DNA of 64,000 nt, from positions 45,001-109,000 of the forward strand of contig CAMXCT020002027.1 of the NCBI GenBank assembly GCA_947184155.2, written 5' to 3'. Below are positions 1-13,052 of this stretch, piece by piece. Within the stretch, counting starts at the first letter, position 1. Each line of letters starts with the position of its first letter. The position numbers were made by a program, and so were the translations under genes. The notes under the pieces were generated by a model. That model was given only the letters and a program-made list of their open reading frames with translations, had not been told where the DNA came from and searched no databases. Origin of the DNA: Cladocopium goreaui. Its lineage: Eukaryota; Sar; Dinophyceae; Suessiales; Symbiodiniaceae.

Positions 1-1357
1 ATGATGGTTTTTGTTCAGACTCAAATGGGTGATATCTCCAACATCCAGTTGCCAGATGATTTAACGATGGAGAAAAAATGCCTCTTAGCATTTGGAAAAG
101 GCATGCCAAGTCTGTTAAGATCTGTTAAAAAGAGTGCGAGGGGCGCTGATGTGCAAAGGAACCTGAATAATGATGCAACAGACAAGTTGACTGAGTGGTT
201 GTTGCTCCTGCGACCGACTGCGATGTTGGCCTGACTTCCTCTGCTTCGGTGGATTTCACGGTTTGCTTGTCATGTTTCTTCCAAGGATACATCTCCACGA
301 TATTCTGAGGTTTTAATAGGGATGTCAATGGGATATGAATGGGATGAGAATGGGATATTCATGGTTTAATAGGGATGTTACCCCTGGTCTGATTGTTGTA
401 GGAGGTCTACAGGGGGCCTCAGACTGTATGATCCCCTTAGTCTTGAAACATGATTTGCCAATCCTGTCAAGGAAAATCACATGTGCCAAGGTCAATACCA
501 GGTTTACATGCCTATCACAAGGAACTTTGGTTTATATACCACGTCTATATAGCCATCATTTCCATTAATTGCCTATGTTGTATCCCAAAACTGGTTGGAT
601 GACTATAGTCTCCCAGAATGTAATTAAGGAAGAGTTGGAGGAACCCCCTAGGCTTTTGCCAAAATGACTCAAATTTTTAGTCGCGTACAATTGTTGCCTT
701 ACAACTGAAATCGGTCTGTCACGACCATGGCAGCTGCTCCATGGAAAAGTATTGATTCACTGGGATGGTCTTAGCCCCATGTTCAACGCTACGGGCCTAC
801 ACGGTAAATGTTCTCAACAAAACCAACCGGCGCAAAGTGAAACATGTGGTCCCAAGGTGCTCATATTTGACAGCACTGCCGAGGCTCGTCATGATGATTG
901 ACATTACCGTTGCAGGGGGACATGAGTGCAATTTTGGGGTACCATTTTCGGGTAGTCTGAGACAAGTCCAAGTTGTTTTGTTGATGGAACCGGAACCATC
1001 TTCCAAAGCCAGTTTCTGCCATGTTTCTTTGGTGGAAAGTCATTTGAGCAGTCGACTTCAACAGTCATTTCCAGTAGCGTTTCTGTTCGTGAAGGACGTA
1101 ATTAAAACATCAGCAACATCCTGGAGTAGATAGAAGATAGGATGTTTGAGAATATAGATAGTAACCCTCAAAAAGATAGAACAGTAAAATCCTTACTGAA
1201 GTCATCCCCAAACTTCAATGGAGGTAGTGGGATGTGTTTTTGAAATTTCCTTATGCATGGTGGATTTTCCATTTCCATGTTTGAGTACCAGAGGGTGTAG
1301 TTATGATATTACATATGTACATTCTAATCAAGTGATGATATGGGCACAACACACATA

Positions 1358-1461
1358 TACCCTCTGGTAAACTAACATAACTATGGAAAATCACCATTTT
1401 TAGTGGCAAAACTCACTATAAATGGCAATTTTCAATAGCTATGTTAAATTACCAGAGGGTA
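1358..1461. mobile_element. Family A MITE (TA-CCCTCTGGTAA termini)
   Basis: A palindromic element of about 104 bp starts TACCCTCTGGTAAAC and ends with the reverse complement TTACCAGAGGGTA. This is one of the cleanest copies of the commonest repeat in the window. The flanking TA is what a Tc1/mariner-type target site would give (inference). Confidence 0.85.
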
Positions 1462-1597
1462 ATATGTATATATATATATATATACTACATACATTGATAA
1501 GAGACATACAATGTCTATTTAAAAAGATTTGTAGTGTAAAAGACATCCCCCATCCGTGTTGTTGTTGAGGAGATCCCCACATCGCTCTCCTGCGCAG

Positions 1598-1708
1598 GTG
1601 CCTCCACCTGAGCTGCTGCGACAAGTGCGCCGCAGTGGCAAACATCTATGGCTCACGAGGACGCAGCGCGGGCGCTGGTGGATGGAGTTCGTCCGTGCGC
1701 AACAGTAG
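1598..1708 (+). CDS. Terminal coding exon of an unrecognised gene
   Basis: A GC-rich island in AT-rich DNA begins just after a good acceptor (tcctgcgcag, ending 1597) and reads 36 codons in phase 0 to TAG at 1706-1708. The peptide is basic (VPPPELLRQVRRSG near its start, RGRWWMEFVRAQQ at its end) and third codon positions are mostly G or C. I infer the C-terminus of a gene whose other exons are not visible or lie left of the window. Two other frames and the minus strand are also partly open here. No family is recognised. Confidence 0.5.
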   Translation: MPPPELLRQVRRSGKHLWLTRTQRGRWWMEFVRAQQ

Positions 1709-3176
1709 CGATGAATCGATGTTGGTGGCGACTTTGCCTTGGAACCATGGCGTTTTCATGGCAAGAGTGGGGAAAAAGGATGATTATAGTCCATTAAATA
1801 ATATGGTTTACCATGTTTTACCCATCAGAATATGGAGATATAAGTCGTGGATATAAGTGGATATAACTGATAAATGATGGTTGGCTGATGATTATAAGGA
1901 GATTATACTATCTAATATATTGGGGATATCACATCTCATTCTCAACCAACCAGAATAAAGGGACAGCTGACGTAGCACGTGATTGAAAGATGGTGCACCG
2001 CTAAAATCAATACTAAAAGGGAACAGAAACGTGAAGGGCTGGGGGGGTATCTCGCGACATGCACGGCAATTTTCTGATCCCTTAGTCCTTGGTTTACAAC
2101 AATATAGTTTAAATTATTGTGTAATTTAGTTTGCATTGCCTCTAGTTCTTGGAGTGTGTTGTGGTCCACCAATCTTGCCAATACAACCAGCTATAGTAGC
2201 AAGCCTTTCAAACGATAGCTTAAGGCAATTGACCATTATTTGGGTATGGGTCAAAATTAGGTACCCCAATAATTGGATGGTTAATACTAAACTAGACTAA
2301 CATCTGTGGTCCCCTAGGTCTTCCATTTTGACCCACATCCATTTAGTTCTTTTGGTGGTCGGATGCCGTTTGTCTTTCTTTTTGGGACATACTACATTAT
2401 ATAATATTATATTAGCAACACCAAGCAAGATGCCAAAAAGTGGGTCCAGGGTTAGAGGATGTTTTCCGTATGGTTTCCAGGTGTTTAATCAGTTTTTTTG
2501 TTTCCACATCTTGATGAAATCTCCAGAGATTAGGCGGCCATTGGTAAGTTCCCAGGAGCAGAGAACGACTGAGCGAACTGCAGGTGTGGCACGGGCGGCA
2601 CGGGCGGCACCGGGGCTGTGGGGAGGGGGTAGCATTTCAGTAACCGTCAACATTCACCAACAATCCGGATTGACGGATTGACATTGAACACAGGATTTTG
2701 GGTGGCCTGATTATTGGTGACTGAGCAGTGTTTTTGTTTGGAAAGTGCTTCCTCCCGCACTTATCACCCGTGCTTGTTTAATCCAGGGTTTTCCTGTCCC
2801 AGAACCATCCCGAAATTGATATGTTGATAGGGGATTTCCATGGATTTCCCATGAATTCTTGTCTTGTTCGTAGGAAATTGGCGTGGTCATTCTATGTTAT
2901 TGACCACCTACCAGTTCTTGCAGTAGAACTACCGTGCTTTATCCCACTACGCCGTTTGCCCTGGTAAAGGAACATTCGAAATAGGAAGTATTTTGTCGAG
3001 CTCAGTCACTTTGGTACTCAATGTACAGAAACCCCCAAAACGATAGTAACTCGTCATAATTGATCACTATTTGGTTGTGGGATTTTACCTTGACTTCTAT
3101 TGACTTCTAGATATATCTCTTTTAGGGGTTGCTAAGAATCTTAATGGTACCCGATGATTTTCCCCTCACCTGACAG

Positions 3177-6100
3177 AACGTGTGCGACAACAACGTTCTC
3201 GTGTGGAAGGATCAGGACGCCCTTCATGGTGGTCATCCTGGGGTTGCCGTTGGCCACTGGAACTGTTGCCATAACTTGGGGTTTCCCAAGTCATGGGGCT
3301 CCCACAAATCATCCAGTCGTCATGACCATGACATAATGATATAACCCATAGGATCGATGTATGGTATATGCTAACATTTACCATCAATATACCCCCAATG
3401 TTAGCATATATACCATACATGGATCCTATGGGTAATGATATAAGTTCATATTTTGTTTGCAACCCCAAATTTTCCTCAAGGCCCACATTCCAAAAACTTT
3501 TTGGTAATGCTACTTTTGGGTTGGTCCCTCCCTATTAGTCAACATGGGTGGTCACCCCCATTTTTTGAAAAATCCCAATTTTTGGATTTAAAAACTAATG
3601 GAAAACCAGTGGATTCAAAGCATTTCTCATACTCAATTCCATAAATCCCACTGAAAAACCAGTGGATTCAAAGCAGTTCTCATATACTAAATCTCATAAA
3701 TCCCATTCCCAATCTCATGAATCCCATTTTTGGTTTTGCTACTCATTATTTGGGGGTGAAAACATTTCTCATGGGTTTAAACCTTCTGGGGGGGTTATTG
3801 ATACGAACTCGGAATTAGTATTGAAACCCATGGTGACTTGGCGATCCCCCATGACTTAAGAAACCTCCATTTGTATCCATGTCATGTCTCTGTTTCAATG
3901 TTTTTGCTCAACAAACTGGGCTCTACTACCGGGTAGCTTACACCGCCTCACTTGTGGTTTTGCGTGCAACACCAGGGTTGTCAACAGTTGTCAACCACGT
4001 AGAAATTGGGTGCTCCAAACTTCAATGAGGCATCCGTTCTTGGAGGGTTGATTCTACACGCTGTGTGTAACACTGTGTCATGCACAGAAGATATGTATGC
4101 ATATCGGAGTGAACGTTTGACGGGTGAAAACAAGAACAGGAAGAAACTGAGACGTCAGCACTTCACCAAAGGCATGTGTTCCCATGCGAGCCCCCATCGT
4201 AGTCAGCGCATCCCCAAATAGGTTGTCTAACGGTAAGTTTCAATAAGTTTCATAGTTTACGGAATCACCATATAAAACTACGTATGTATGTCCGAATATG
4301 ATATTCCCAAACCATGTTCAGTTAATGGTGTCACAGACAAACAATGCAGCTCCAATGAGTATGACGCGTTGTTTGTCCAGAAACAGATCCTGGAGTAGTA
4401 GACGGCACGGGACAGAGATAAGCTGCATACAACTGCTGGTAAACACTTTTTAAGCGTCCTAGCATGTGGGCATTCTAGATTTGCGAGGGCGAATGATGCA
4501 GGCGCAAAACTCGATTCTTGTTTGTTTCTGTTTTTGGGATATCTATGTTCGAAGAAGGAATTATTCTGATACTGGAAGAAGTGGTTTAAGGGATATAGTT
4601 TATGTTTTTTTTCACCATCAAACCTGAGTTTCCTGTAATTAGATGTTCCCTTCAATAGCCGTGAGATACCTACCTTGGTGTCAGACCCCAGGAGCACATT
4701 GCAAAGGCGGCTGGGTGGGCGAGGAATATATGCGTCTATGGACCTTATTCTCATGTATATATCAATAGATAAAATGCTATAACTGAACATATTGCGGGAT
4801 CCTCTTGAACGCTTTTCTTTCCGCGTGTTTTTTTCAGATTGATCTGCAGCCAACATGAGCTTCTAACCGGACGATGTTTTTCAAGCAATCTCGCTGTTGT
4901 TTGTTCTTCCAAATGCAAACAGGAGCATCAGCATCAACTTGAAAATGTGTTGTCATTGGAATCGTTGATTCCTGGGAAGAACGCAGCCCAAAATTTGGGG
5001 CTGCACATCCCATGTTTGGCATGTCGGTTTGTCCTTAAGCATCGGGGCATAAATTTATGGCCATGCAAGCAATGAGAAAAGCTGTTTTCTCAAACACGAG
5101 ATTTCCACAGGCATTGCAATTTCAATGGGAAAAACTATGTTGTGAGCGATTGGATTTTACCATTGGATTTCCGGAAGCTTCCATGGTGGTGATCATCCTC
5201 ATGTTCAATATCCTCGAATTGGAGGAATGGAACACTTGCAGGCATCCCTATATTTTTGGTTTCAAAAAACATGTTCCTGTAGACTTAGAGTCTCTTGATT
5301 TTTCTTCAATCGAAACCACTTTGAATGGGAAAAACCAGCGTTTTCCCGGGGTGGAACTTTCAATTGCCAGGTAAAGGTGTGCTCGGTACGGAATGGGTGC
5401 GGCAGCTGCTGTGGAGCATATCGGGACTACCCTTTGGCAAATGTTTACCATAGCAACTATACGCAGGTCCTTTGGAGGCAGCATGAAATATCTGTGGTAA
5501 AGCCAATTTTTGTTCAGCTCCAATTACCACCCATGTCTGGTGACATTAGGGATGATTTATGATGATTTATGATGATTTATGATGATTTATGATGATTTAT
5601 GATGATTTATGATGATTTATGATGATTTATGATGATTTATGATGATTTATGATGATTTATATATGGCCCCTTTATGGAATCTGCCACTGAAACGATGTTC
5701 GCATGTCATGCATGTCGTGCCAGGCACCCATGTAGACATAGGTCACCCAATTACTGGCCGCATCATTATGGTAAGAAATGATTCGGATTGATTCGAAAGA
5801 TTTCGGTTATAATCCATGAACTCTGCCAGTCAGTGTTGTGGCATTGATCCTCCTTAGTTAATTGCTATAGCCATATTGATCCTCAGGATCATCCCAGTAC
5901 TCAAGACCTCAAGACTCGTTGGGCTCAAGTTGTTGCTTTGAGACAATGATGATTGATGAGATCATGCTGCGCCCAACTGGTTGTTGTTTTTTTTTAACCA
6001 TGGCGAATCGATCGTCATGGACTTGTCATTTGTTCTTGTGGTCTTTCGCACAGTTGCTCTGATCTTTCTTGGGTTTTAGAGCAGGGCTTCCAGAACAGTC

Positions 6101-9100
6101 CACAAGCACCTGGCCCCTTCTTGCCTGGATGACTCGACTTGGATGTTGTGGCAATTGTGGAGGCGATGGTTTTTCCCAACACGACTTGGGCCATGATTAT
6201 GTAGTACCCTTCTGTACTCAAACACGGCAATGGAACATCACCCGTAAAATGGGTGTTCTAATTTGAAGATCATCTGTATCAATGGAATATGTTCCACTGC
6301 CAGGTTTGATGACCAGAGGGTGGCTTGACCCCCCCCAGATGGCAAGTCATTGGGTATGAAATGTGGATGACTTGATCAAAGGATTGCTGTTTCTTCAAAC
6401 AAACAAGAAGCACAAAATTACATGGCTATGGTATATATATATATATACATGTATATGATTGTATTTGTATATTATATATATATTACAGTGAACTATTACA
6501 GTATATATATATAAATATAGAGATGAACCATTTAGTGATACATGTTTTACTTTTTTTAGATTGTGTTTTTCCAGTTCGCAAAGTGTAATTGAATTTACCA
6601 GATGGTATTATAACATATTATAACCCATATTCTTCATTAATATTACATTAATATTACATTAAGACTATTATCCATTAATATTCCATGAATAAATTAGTAG
6701 TCCATTAACATTCTCATGGCAAATCCCCATGTTTCATGGTTCCACGGGATGTTTATGATCCATGGCCCATCACCCGGGGATGAATTTGATGATTCATTTA
6801 CCAGATGATGCCATTGCTATGAATACCCTCTGGTTATGTCAAAATAGCTATTGAAAATGACCATAGAAATAGTGGATTTACCCATTAAAAATGGTGATTT
6901 TCTATAGCTACGTTAGTTTACCAGAGAGTATGCTGATTCATTTACCAACTATTAAAAAAAAAAACATGTTCACCTGCGGTTTTGGTTGAGTTTACCCCCT
7001 ACAGTTTGTTGGGTCCCTGAAAAGCCGTCGGATAAAAGCCAGGCTATGGCGGCGCCCTTCAGCGCGAAGCGCAGCGGTTGGCAAGCACAGGCCGCGTTGC
7101 CGGAGATCGGTGTGACATCACCAGAATTTGGTGATTGAAGCAGCAATTGCTGATTTGCTTGGTGGTTTGGAACATGGCTTTGATTTTTCCATATATTGGG
7201 AATAATATGGAATAATCATCCCAACTGACGAACTCATATGACCATTTGTCAAAAATAGTTGTTTAGAAGTTTAGTATTGGTTGTTGATAATTCATCTGGG
7301 TCTACTGTTTTTCCTCTTCGTTATGAGGCGGCACGCAACTAAATTCGGCAATTCTGCAAGGCAGCGCTAGCAAACCCGCTAGGTTTGTGCTAGCTTTGAT
7401 TGACAGCCATGGCCTCCATGTCGTGAATGTCTTGCCAGCTTTTCTTACAAGTCTGTCAAATTCCACATATTCCCAAATTTTCGATATTTTTTTTAACGTA
7501 TTTTACGCGCTAGATCGCCGCTAGCAACGCGCTAGCGAAAATTGCAAATACATGCCCCGGTCCACCCGCAGCCCATTCAGAGGCACAGCCATGTTCACGC
7601 TTTGGTACTTATGTACAGTAAGGAAACAGCGTTGATCAGGAGGCATGTCAAGAAGCATATTGCATTCAGAGAGGCACACACGCAGAGACACACAGTTCAG
7701 GAGATAGTACCAGCGACAGCGAATGAAAACCGACGTGCGTTAGCCGATTCCTGTGGTTTTAGAAAGATTTCCAAAGGTAACGAAGAATTTCCACGTTTTC
7801 ACCTCATCAAGGTAGGTCATGTTTTTAAAGGCAAACATGAGGCGGCACGCATGGAATTGCGATTTATCAACAAAACCGGGAACAGACATTTTGACAAACC
7901 GTCATATGTTTCAGAGGGGTAGGTCAACCACCAACCAGTGATGTTTTTTATGTAAGCTGACTTAGTTGCCAGTAAAATGATCAAAATGCTGATCCTCTCA
8001 TTACTCGGGGTTCATGATGACACATGACTGAAGCGGTGAAAACTAGGTTTCGGAGAATTCACCCTCGGATTGATATACTCTGATGGTTAAGCCCCAAAAA
8101 AGTGATACCCTCTGGTAAACTAACATTGCTATGGAAAATCACCATTTTTAATGGGAAAACTCACTATAAACGGGCCATTTATACCATGGCAAACTGTTAA
8201 ATAACCAGAGGGTACATTGCTGTTTACTCATGGATCCCATTGATGTTGGATTTACAGAGATTGACCGACCACCTTAGCCGTCGTCTAGTTGACGATCACT
8301 TCGTTTCAAGCTTTGGTTTTGAAATAGCGCTCCAGTAGATCATTTGCTATGATCAACTTGCCCATTTGCGCAACGTTTTCTTTCCCGTCCTGTGCTCCAT
8401 GAAGAAAGATCGAGTCTTGAAAAAGAGAAATAAGTCAAGAAACAAAGACGCAGTGTCGCACAGAGAGAGCAGTTCGGGAAAGTCTTGAAGACATTCGACA
8501 GTTCTACCTGAGTCTTACCCTTGTTGCACACTGCGCAGGATACAAGCCACCGTAGGAGAAGTTTCCAAAACGATGTTCCCACTGGTTCTGCTGGTTGAGA
8601 CCCAGATTTTATGATTCCTTCTGGCCAACAAACCTACAATGTGCCCCCAACATCCCCCAACTATATATATATGTATATAACTATATATATATATATATAT
8701 TGGCTGGCATATTTTCACCCATCACTACCTCTGCCTACCATCGCCCATATGGTTGGATGATGTTTAAATGGATGGCGCTGAGAAGCAGCTACTGTAAATA
8801 CCTTGATGAGATGGGTCGTCATGAATTCTTCGGTCATAGGTGATGGACATCCATATGGATTAGATTGGATTAGAATATATAACAATGATTTCATAATATA
8901 TCACATATATATATAGATACCCTCTGGTAATTTAACATAGCTATTGAAAATCACCATTTTTAATGGAAAAATCCACTATAAATGGTCATTTTCAATAGCT
9001 ACGTTAAATTACCAGAGGGTATATATATTATTACATATATATATATAGATAGATAGATCGATAAAGATTAGTGAAGAAACCATGTCCATTGGTACAGGCG

Positions 9101-12100
9101 GCAATCAAAAATCAGTGGCTTAACGGTCGCCAGTTCTGGCGTCAAGTCCAAGGTTGTGGCAGTCCTTTGCAAAATTCATTGCCTCGCCATTGGAACTCGA
9201 TGTTCATTGGATAGTTCATTACTTATTGTTAGTGATATCACCATATGGATATTGGATAGTTCACATCAGATATTGGATTAGAATATATATGCAAAGAATA
9301 TGTCAAATGAATGTCCAATTACTTTGGAAACCCGTTTCGGTGATCCCTCTTAGTGAATTGAGTTCCCTACTTTACATAATCAAATTGTTTGCATGTTTTT
9401 TTGGGGGTGAACAACAAAGAAACACATGTTTTGGTCTTGGTTTTGAAACCGAAATGACACGATGGTTTTTCAGGCTGAGCTTCAACAACATTGGCCCAGC
9501 CTGAAACTGAGGGCAGCGGCTGTGTCAAATCAATATACATATGTTCTCTGGTTGTTTTCCCAATGAAGGTTGACTCCATTTCTGAGGCTTAAGCTTTCAA
9601 AGCTTGATGATCAATTCCATCTTTTGAAGGTTGACTTCCCCATTTTTGACACTTGAATCACTTGAATCCCAATGTTTGAAGATTAAATCAAGTTGACTCT
9701 GACTCCCCATTTTAGAGCCTCAAATGCTCAATTGTTTTGGTCGGTGGTTTCTCCGTTTTGACTAAGGCCTGGACCTCTCTCGGGTTTGCGCGGTGGGGTG
9801 CCCCATTCTAAGGACAAGTTGGTTAGTGATTATGATGTGTCCGGTTGTAGAACATTGTCTGGACTAGTTTAATATATAGTAATTATAATGTGTATATATA
9901 TATATATACATGTATACATATATATATATCATTATAATTATATGTGTATAAATAGAGTTGCTCAATAATCTGGAGTACTTTGTCTTCAAGAGTTGCAGAT
10001 GTATCAGGTGGGTTGCGTGGTGGACGTGGCGTTGTCGGCTTGGGAACCTGGATCTCGCAAGCCATGGTCGATGACCCGTGTACATCATAACTACCATGGG
10101 GATACCATGGATTAACAATGGTTGATAATGGTGACTAATGGTGATTAACGGTTAACAATGGTGATTAGTGCTGATTGATGGTAATTCATGGATTTACCAT
10201 CTGGTAATGTTACAGTTTGCTATTGAACATGGCCGATAGAAATAGATGGTGATTTTATAGCTATGTAAACGTCTACCAGAGGGTATCATGATTAGTATGA
10301 TCAGATTATCATTCACTGTATCATTTTGGTGAATAAATGTGAATAACAACAATAAGAATGATTATATAATTAGTGATACTGTAACATATATATATATAGT
10401 TGCGAAGAATAACAATGAGAATAATGACAAGAATAGTGGTGATCATAGTGATAGGAATGGGTCCCTGGGTGTTTCTCGGCAAATTGGGGAGCCTGCAGAT
10501 CATGGTGCTTTCAGGATGTTTCAGGTATTCCGATTACCCTCTGGTAATGACTAACACAGCGATGTGGAAAATCACCATGGATATAATGGGAAAATCCACT
10601 ATTTCTATGGCCATTTCCAATAGCAAACTGTTCGTTTACCAGAGGGTAGTTGAAACCTGCATTGGTATGTGTCACTGCGTTGAAATCACAGCAGTTGCAA
10701 TGGTGTTGTATAAAGATGCTAGAATTATCTAGAATTAGGGGAGTATATTTATGTCACATGTATAATTTTGAACCCCGAATAAACAATGGTATTTCACATG
10801 TATAATCAACGCACCTCAGTCCCTCCTTATCAACCGGGGCGCCTGAGTTTCAGGGATTCAGATCGACGCTGGTGCAAGGACATGGCGCCCATCAATGGTC
10901 CTGTTTTGGTCCTGATTCTTTTTGGGATCTCTACAGTGATGACCCTTTAGTCAGTTATAAGTCAGTTATAAACCCATTTATGGATATTTATGGAATTATA
11001 ATCATGAAAATACGTATTTATGGAATTATTTATGATTATTTATGGATTATAACCTTATAACCCATGTTTGACCATTAAAAAAATCATGATTTCACTGGTC
11101 AAATCCTCACATTTTTTTCACCATGAAATCCATGAACCAAGCTGCCAAAAAGGCTGTGTCTTATCCACTATGGCATCTCAAAACACGAGAGCAGGTGGGT
11201 GTGGCCATGGGGAGATGGGGAGAATGGGATTGGGATATAATATATATATATATATATAACTTTATATAACTAGATAAAGATAGATAAAGATAGATAAAGT
11301 CATTTCTAGTACTGAGGGGCTATGTGAAAACAGATCAAAACTGATTAAAACAATGATTATCATAGTATATCGGATTCTAGCAGGCTTTGGACACAGGAAC
11401 CGCTGGATGCAACGTTCTGTTGGAGAAACCTCGGTCGTTCCTCGTTTCGGCCATTGAGAAATCTGTCATCCTTCAGCGCTTGTTTTTTGGATGGAAGTCT
11501 TGCCACGGATATACCCTCTGGTAATTTAACATAGCTATTGAAAATGGCCATTTATAGTGAGTTTTCCCATGAAAAAAGGTGATTTTCAATAGCTATGTTA
11601 AATTACCAGAGGGTAAATGTCATACAGTAAATATTCATAAATATTCATAAATCAATAATACATGATGCAATTCAAATGAATTCAACCTACCCGTGCAGCA
11701 CCGAGTTGTTTTCAGATAACACTCAATGACACCTCTCTAAATTCAGTCGAAACTCAGCGGATCCCAGTTGAAGGCGAAAGAATCGCCATTGAGACTGCCC
11801 TTCCAATGTTCAAGCACCCCCATAACTATAATTCACAAATAGTGGTTATGTATATATTACCAGATGAACATAGAACCAACAGAATAGACATAATTGTATT
11901 GGTAAACTATATAATTAAAATTATTTTCATACTAATCATATTGTGTGTTGCTTTCACTATGTAGTATACTATAGTATGTACTATCATTATTGCAGATTGA
12001 TGTTTGAAAGAGCAGGAAAACATGATCTATTCTATTAGATTATCATTATGGTTGTTTAGATTTCCACTGAATGATCAATATACGTTTTACCTTTATTAGA

Positions 12101-12680
12101 AATACTAGATCTCCATAATGTTGTGTTTTACCTTTGTATAACGGTAATCAATGATATAAATGACAACTCATCAACCTATATACTTTCAATAAACCATGCC
12201 ATGTATGATAAGTGTATGTGAATATGTCATTAAACGACATTCAACCATTTATTACAGTAGTAAACCATTTATACTTTTATAATACTGGTAGTTTACTCTT
12301 GTACAGTTTGTCTATGTTTGTCGTATTCATTCAGTGGATAGACCAGAGAAGGCAATAGTAAACTATATCATCAGGATTACATAGCAGTAGTAAACTATAT
12401 CACAAGGCATTAATAAACTATCTGATAAGGCAATAGTACACCATAGTCATCATATTTCAAATATTTCAGGATATCAAATAAACAATGATAATAACTTTGT
12501 CATAGTAAACTAGGAAATATCAAATAAACTACGTATCATATTTAAGGATATCAAATAACTTATGTCATCTCCCCGTCACGTCTTACGTCGGCTCCGATGG
12601 TCAGGTCCTAGGTCGCGGCTGTGCTCAGCACTTCCGCGAGCTGCTGCACCAAGCGGGGTCCTGGCCTTGGTGGCTCCACG
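3177..12680 (+). CDS. Unrecognised multi-exon gene (phase-matched exon chain, partial)
   Basis: Five GC-rich exons join in one frame: 3177-3228 (phase 0 to 1), 7005-7109 (1 to 1), 10820-10897 (1 to 1), 11384-11433 (1 to 0) and 12605-12680 (0 to 1). Each follows a CAG acceptor and precedes a GT. The peptides include NVCDNNVLVWKDQDALH, WVPEKPSDKSQAMAAPF, PPYQPGRLSFRDSDRRWC, GHRNRWMQRSVGETS and GCAQHFRELLHQAGSWPWW. The combined peptide is hydrophilic and basic, with several Trp. The DQDAL motif in the first exon recalls the DQDxLN motif of some glycosyltransferases, and DNNVLVW recalls the end of a WD40 blade; neither is enough to name a family. Start, end and possible extra exons are unknown. 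The last exon ends in phase 1 about 1.2 kb before the TLC gene, so the chain could also be the N-terminal part of that gene. Introns of 0.5-3.8 kb carry MITEs. Confidence 0.45.
3344..3433. repeat. Inverted-repeat element (about 90 bp hairpin)
   Basis: The left arm (acccataggatc, then atgtatggtatatgctaaca) is mirrored by the right arm ending ggatcctatgggt, with a short loop near 3385-3395. It is a near-perfect palindrome that would fold into one long hairpin, typical of a small non-autonomous DNA transposon. Confidence 0.75.
4278..4856 (-). other. Long unsupported ORF in a gene-poor interval
   Basis: The minus strand is open for 192 codons. Base composition is AT-rich, codon third positions are not biased, and the translation shows no recognisable domain or membrane pattern. 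No splice-flanked GC island overlaps it. It is recorded because it is the longest non-repetitive ORF here, but it is probably a chance ORF in intronic or intergenic DNA. Confidence 0.15.
5551..5660. repeat. Tandem repeat, 10-bp unit x 11
   Basis: The unit gatgatttat is repeated 11 times with no change. The identity of the copies indicates recent expansion or continuing homogenisation. Confidence 0.98.
6824..6930. mobile_element. Family A MITE
   Basis: TACCCTCTGGTTATGTC at the left end and TTTACCAGAGAGTA at the right end, with the family's internal 'atggtgattttc' block. The right terminus has one mismatch. Confidence 0.8.
7158..7938. mobile_element. Family B MITE split by a larger insertion
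   Basis: The left part (cttggtggtttggaacatgg through ccaactgacgaactcatat, about 7158-7239) and the right part (tttcagaggggtaggtc to accaccaaccag, about 7908-7938) make one ordinary family-B copy when joined. The 662-bp element between them is listed separately. Confidence 0.8.
7241..7902. mobile_element. Non-autonomous TIR element, copy 1 (662 bp), nested in family B
   Basis: The ends are ACCATTTGTCAAAA and TTTTGACAAACCGT, imperfect inverted repeats, flanked on both sides by CATATG. The interior contains GCTAGC-like subterminal repeats (about 7366-7395 and 7509-7534) and the phrase atgaggcggcacgc twice. A second copy lies at 14891-15631. No long coding sequence is present; the 126-codon + strand frame starting at 7542 has no recognised domain. 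Confidence 0.75.
8106..8214. mobile_element. Family A MITE
   Basis: TACCCTCTGGTAAAC at the left end and AACCAGAGGGTA at the right end, about 109 bp. The internal sequence matches the other copies. Confidence 0.85.
8918..9021. mobile_element. Family A MITE
   Basis: TACCCTCTGGTAATTTAAC at the left and TTAAATTACCAGAGGGTA at the right, a near-perfect palindrome within TA-rich DNA. Confidence 0.88.
9999..10066 (+). CDS. Candidate exon, strand unresolved
   Basis: A GC-rich island follows a CAG (ending 9998) and precedes a GT at 10067. On + it reads VSGGLRGGRGVVGLGTWISQ in one phase. On the minus strand an ATG at 10063-10065 in a good start context opens MACEIQVPKPTTPRPPRNPP for about 37 codons. 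Both readings are plausible. The + reading agrees with its neighbours, but its end phase does not match the next exon at 10820. Confidence 0.35.
10195..10285. mobile_element. Family A MITE, degenerate
   Basis: TACCATCTGGTAATG at the left (one terminal mismatch) and CTACCAGAGGGTA at the right; shorter than the other copies at about 91 bp. Confidence 0.7.
10535..10648. mobile_element. Family A MITE
   Basis: TACCCTCTGGTAATGAC and GTTTACCAGAGGGTA bound a 114-bp palindromic element. Confidence 0.82.
11512..11615. mobile_element. Family A MITE
   Basis: TACCCTCTGGTAATTTAAC and AAATTACCAGAGGGTA are perfect inverted ends. The element lies about 80 bp after an exon of the 3177-12680 chain, in its intron. 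Confidence 0.88.
11640..12570. other. AT-rich intronic interval without genes
   Basis: About 930 bp of AT-rich DNA with dispersed 'agtaaacta' phrases spaced irregularly between 12240 and 12540. I see no splice-flanked GC island and no inverted-repeat element. In the gene model this is intron. Confidence 0.6.
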
Positions 12681-13052
12681 GTTGGAAAATCCATGGAAAA
12701 TGGATGAACATCCTAAAATGGATGTACCATGGTGCTAACCCCCCCCCCATTTTTCTTTCTTAGAACCCCTCTAATATACTTGGGAGGTGAGATGAACACC
12801 TCAAAGGTGACGGTTTATTGTGAAATGGTTGAGCTTATAAAGCACACTATTATTATGTATTATATTTTTTGTATATAGTTATATCCCCATACACCTTAGT
12901 CTCACCAACAAAGCTGTTGTTTCCAACAGAAGCTCTGTTTCAAAACTGTGAGATGCCCTACCCTCGTTTACAGCAATGTGTTTCTGGGGAGAATGATGAT
13001 AAACGATGCCTTGGAGGCTTCATCTGCGTGGGTTTATCAGTCTAATGCCAAT

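Noticed and set aside
10339..10732. Overlapping + ORFs of 71 and 110 codons
   Set aside because: They consist of AT-rich sequence and family-A MITE DNA, with no splice-flanked GC island.
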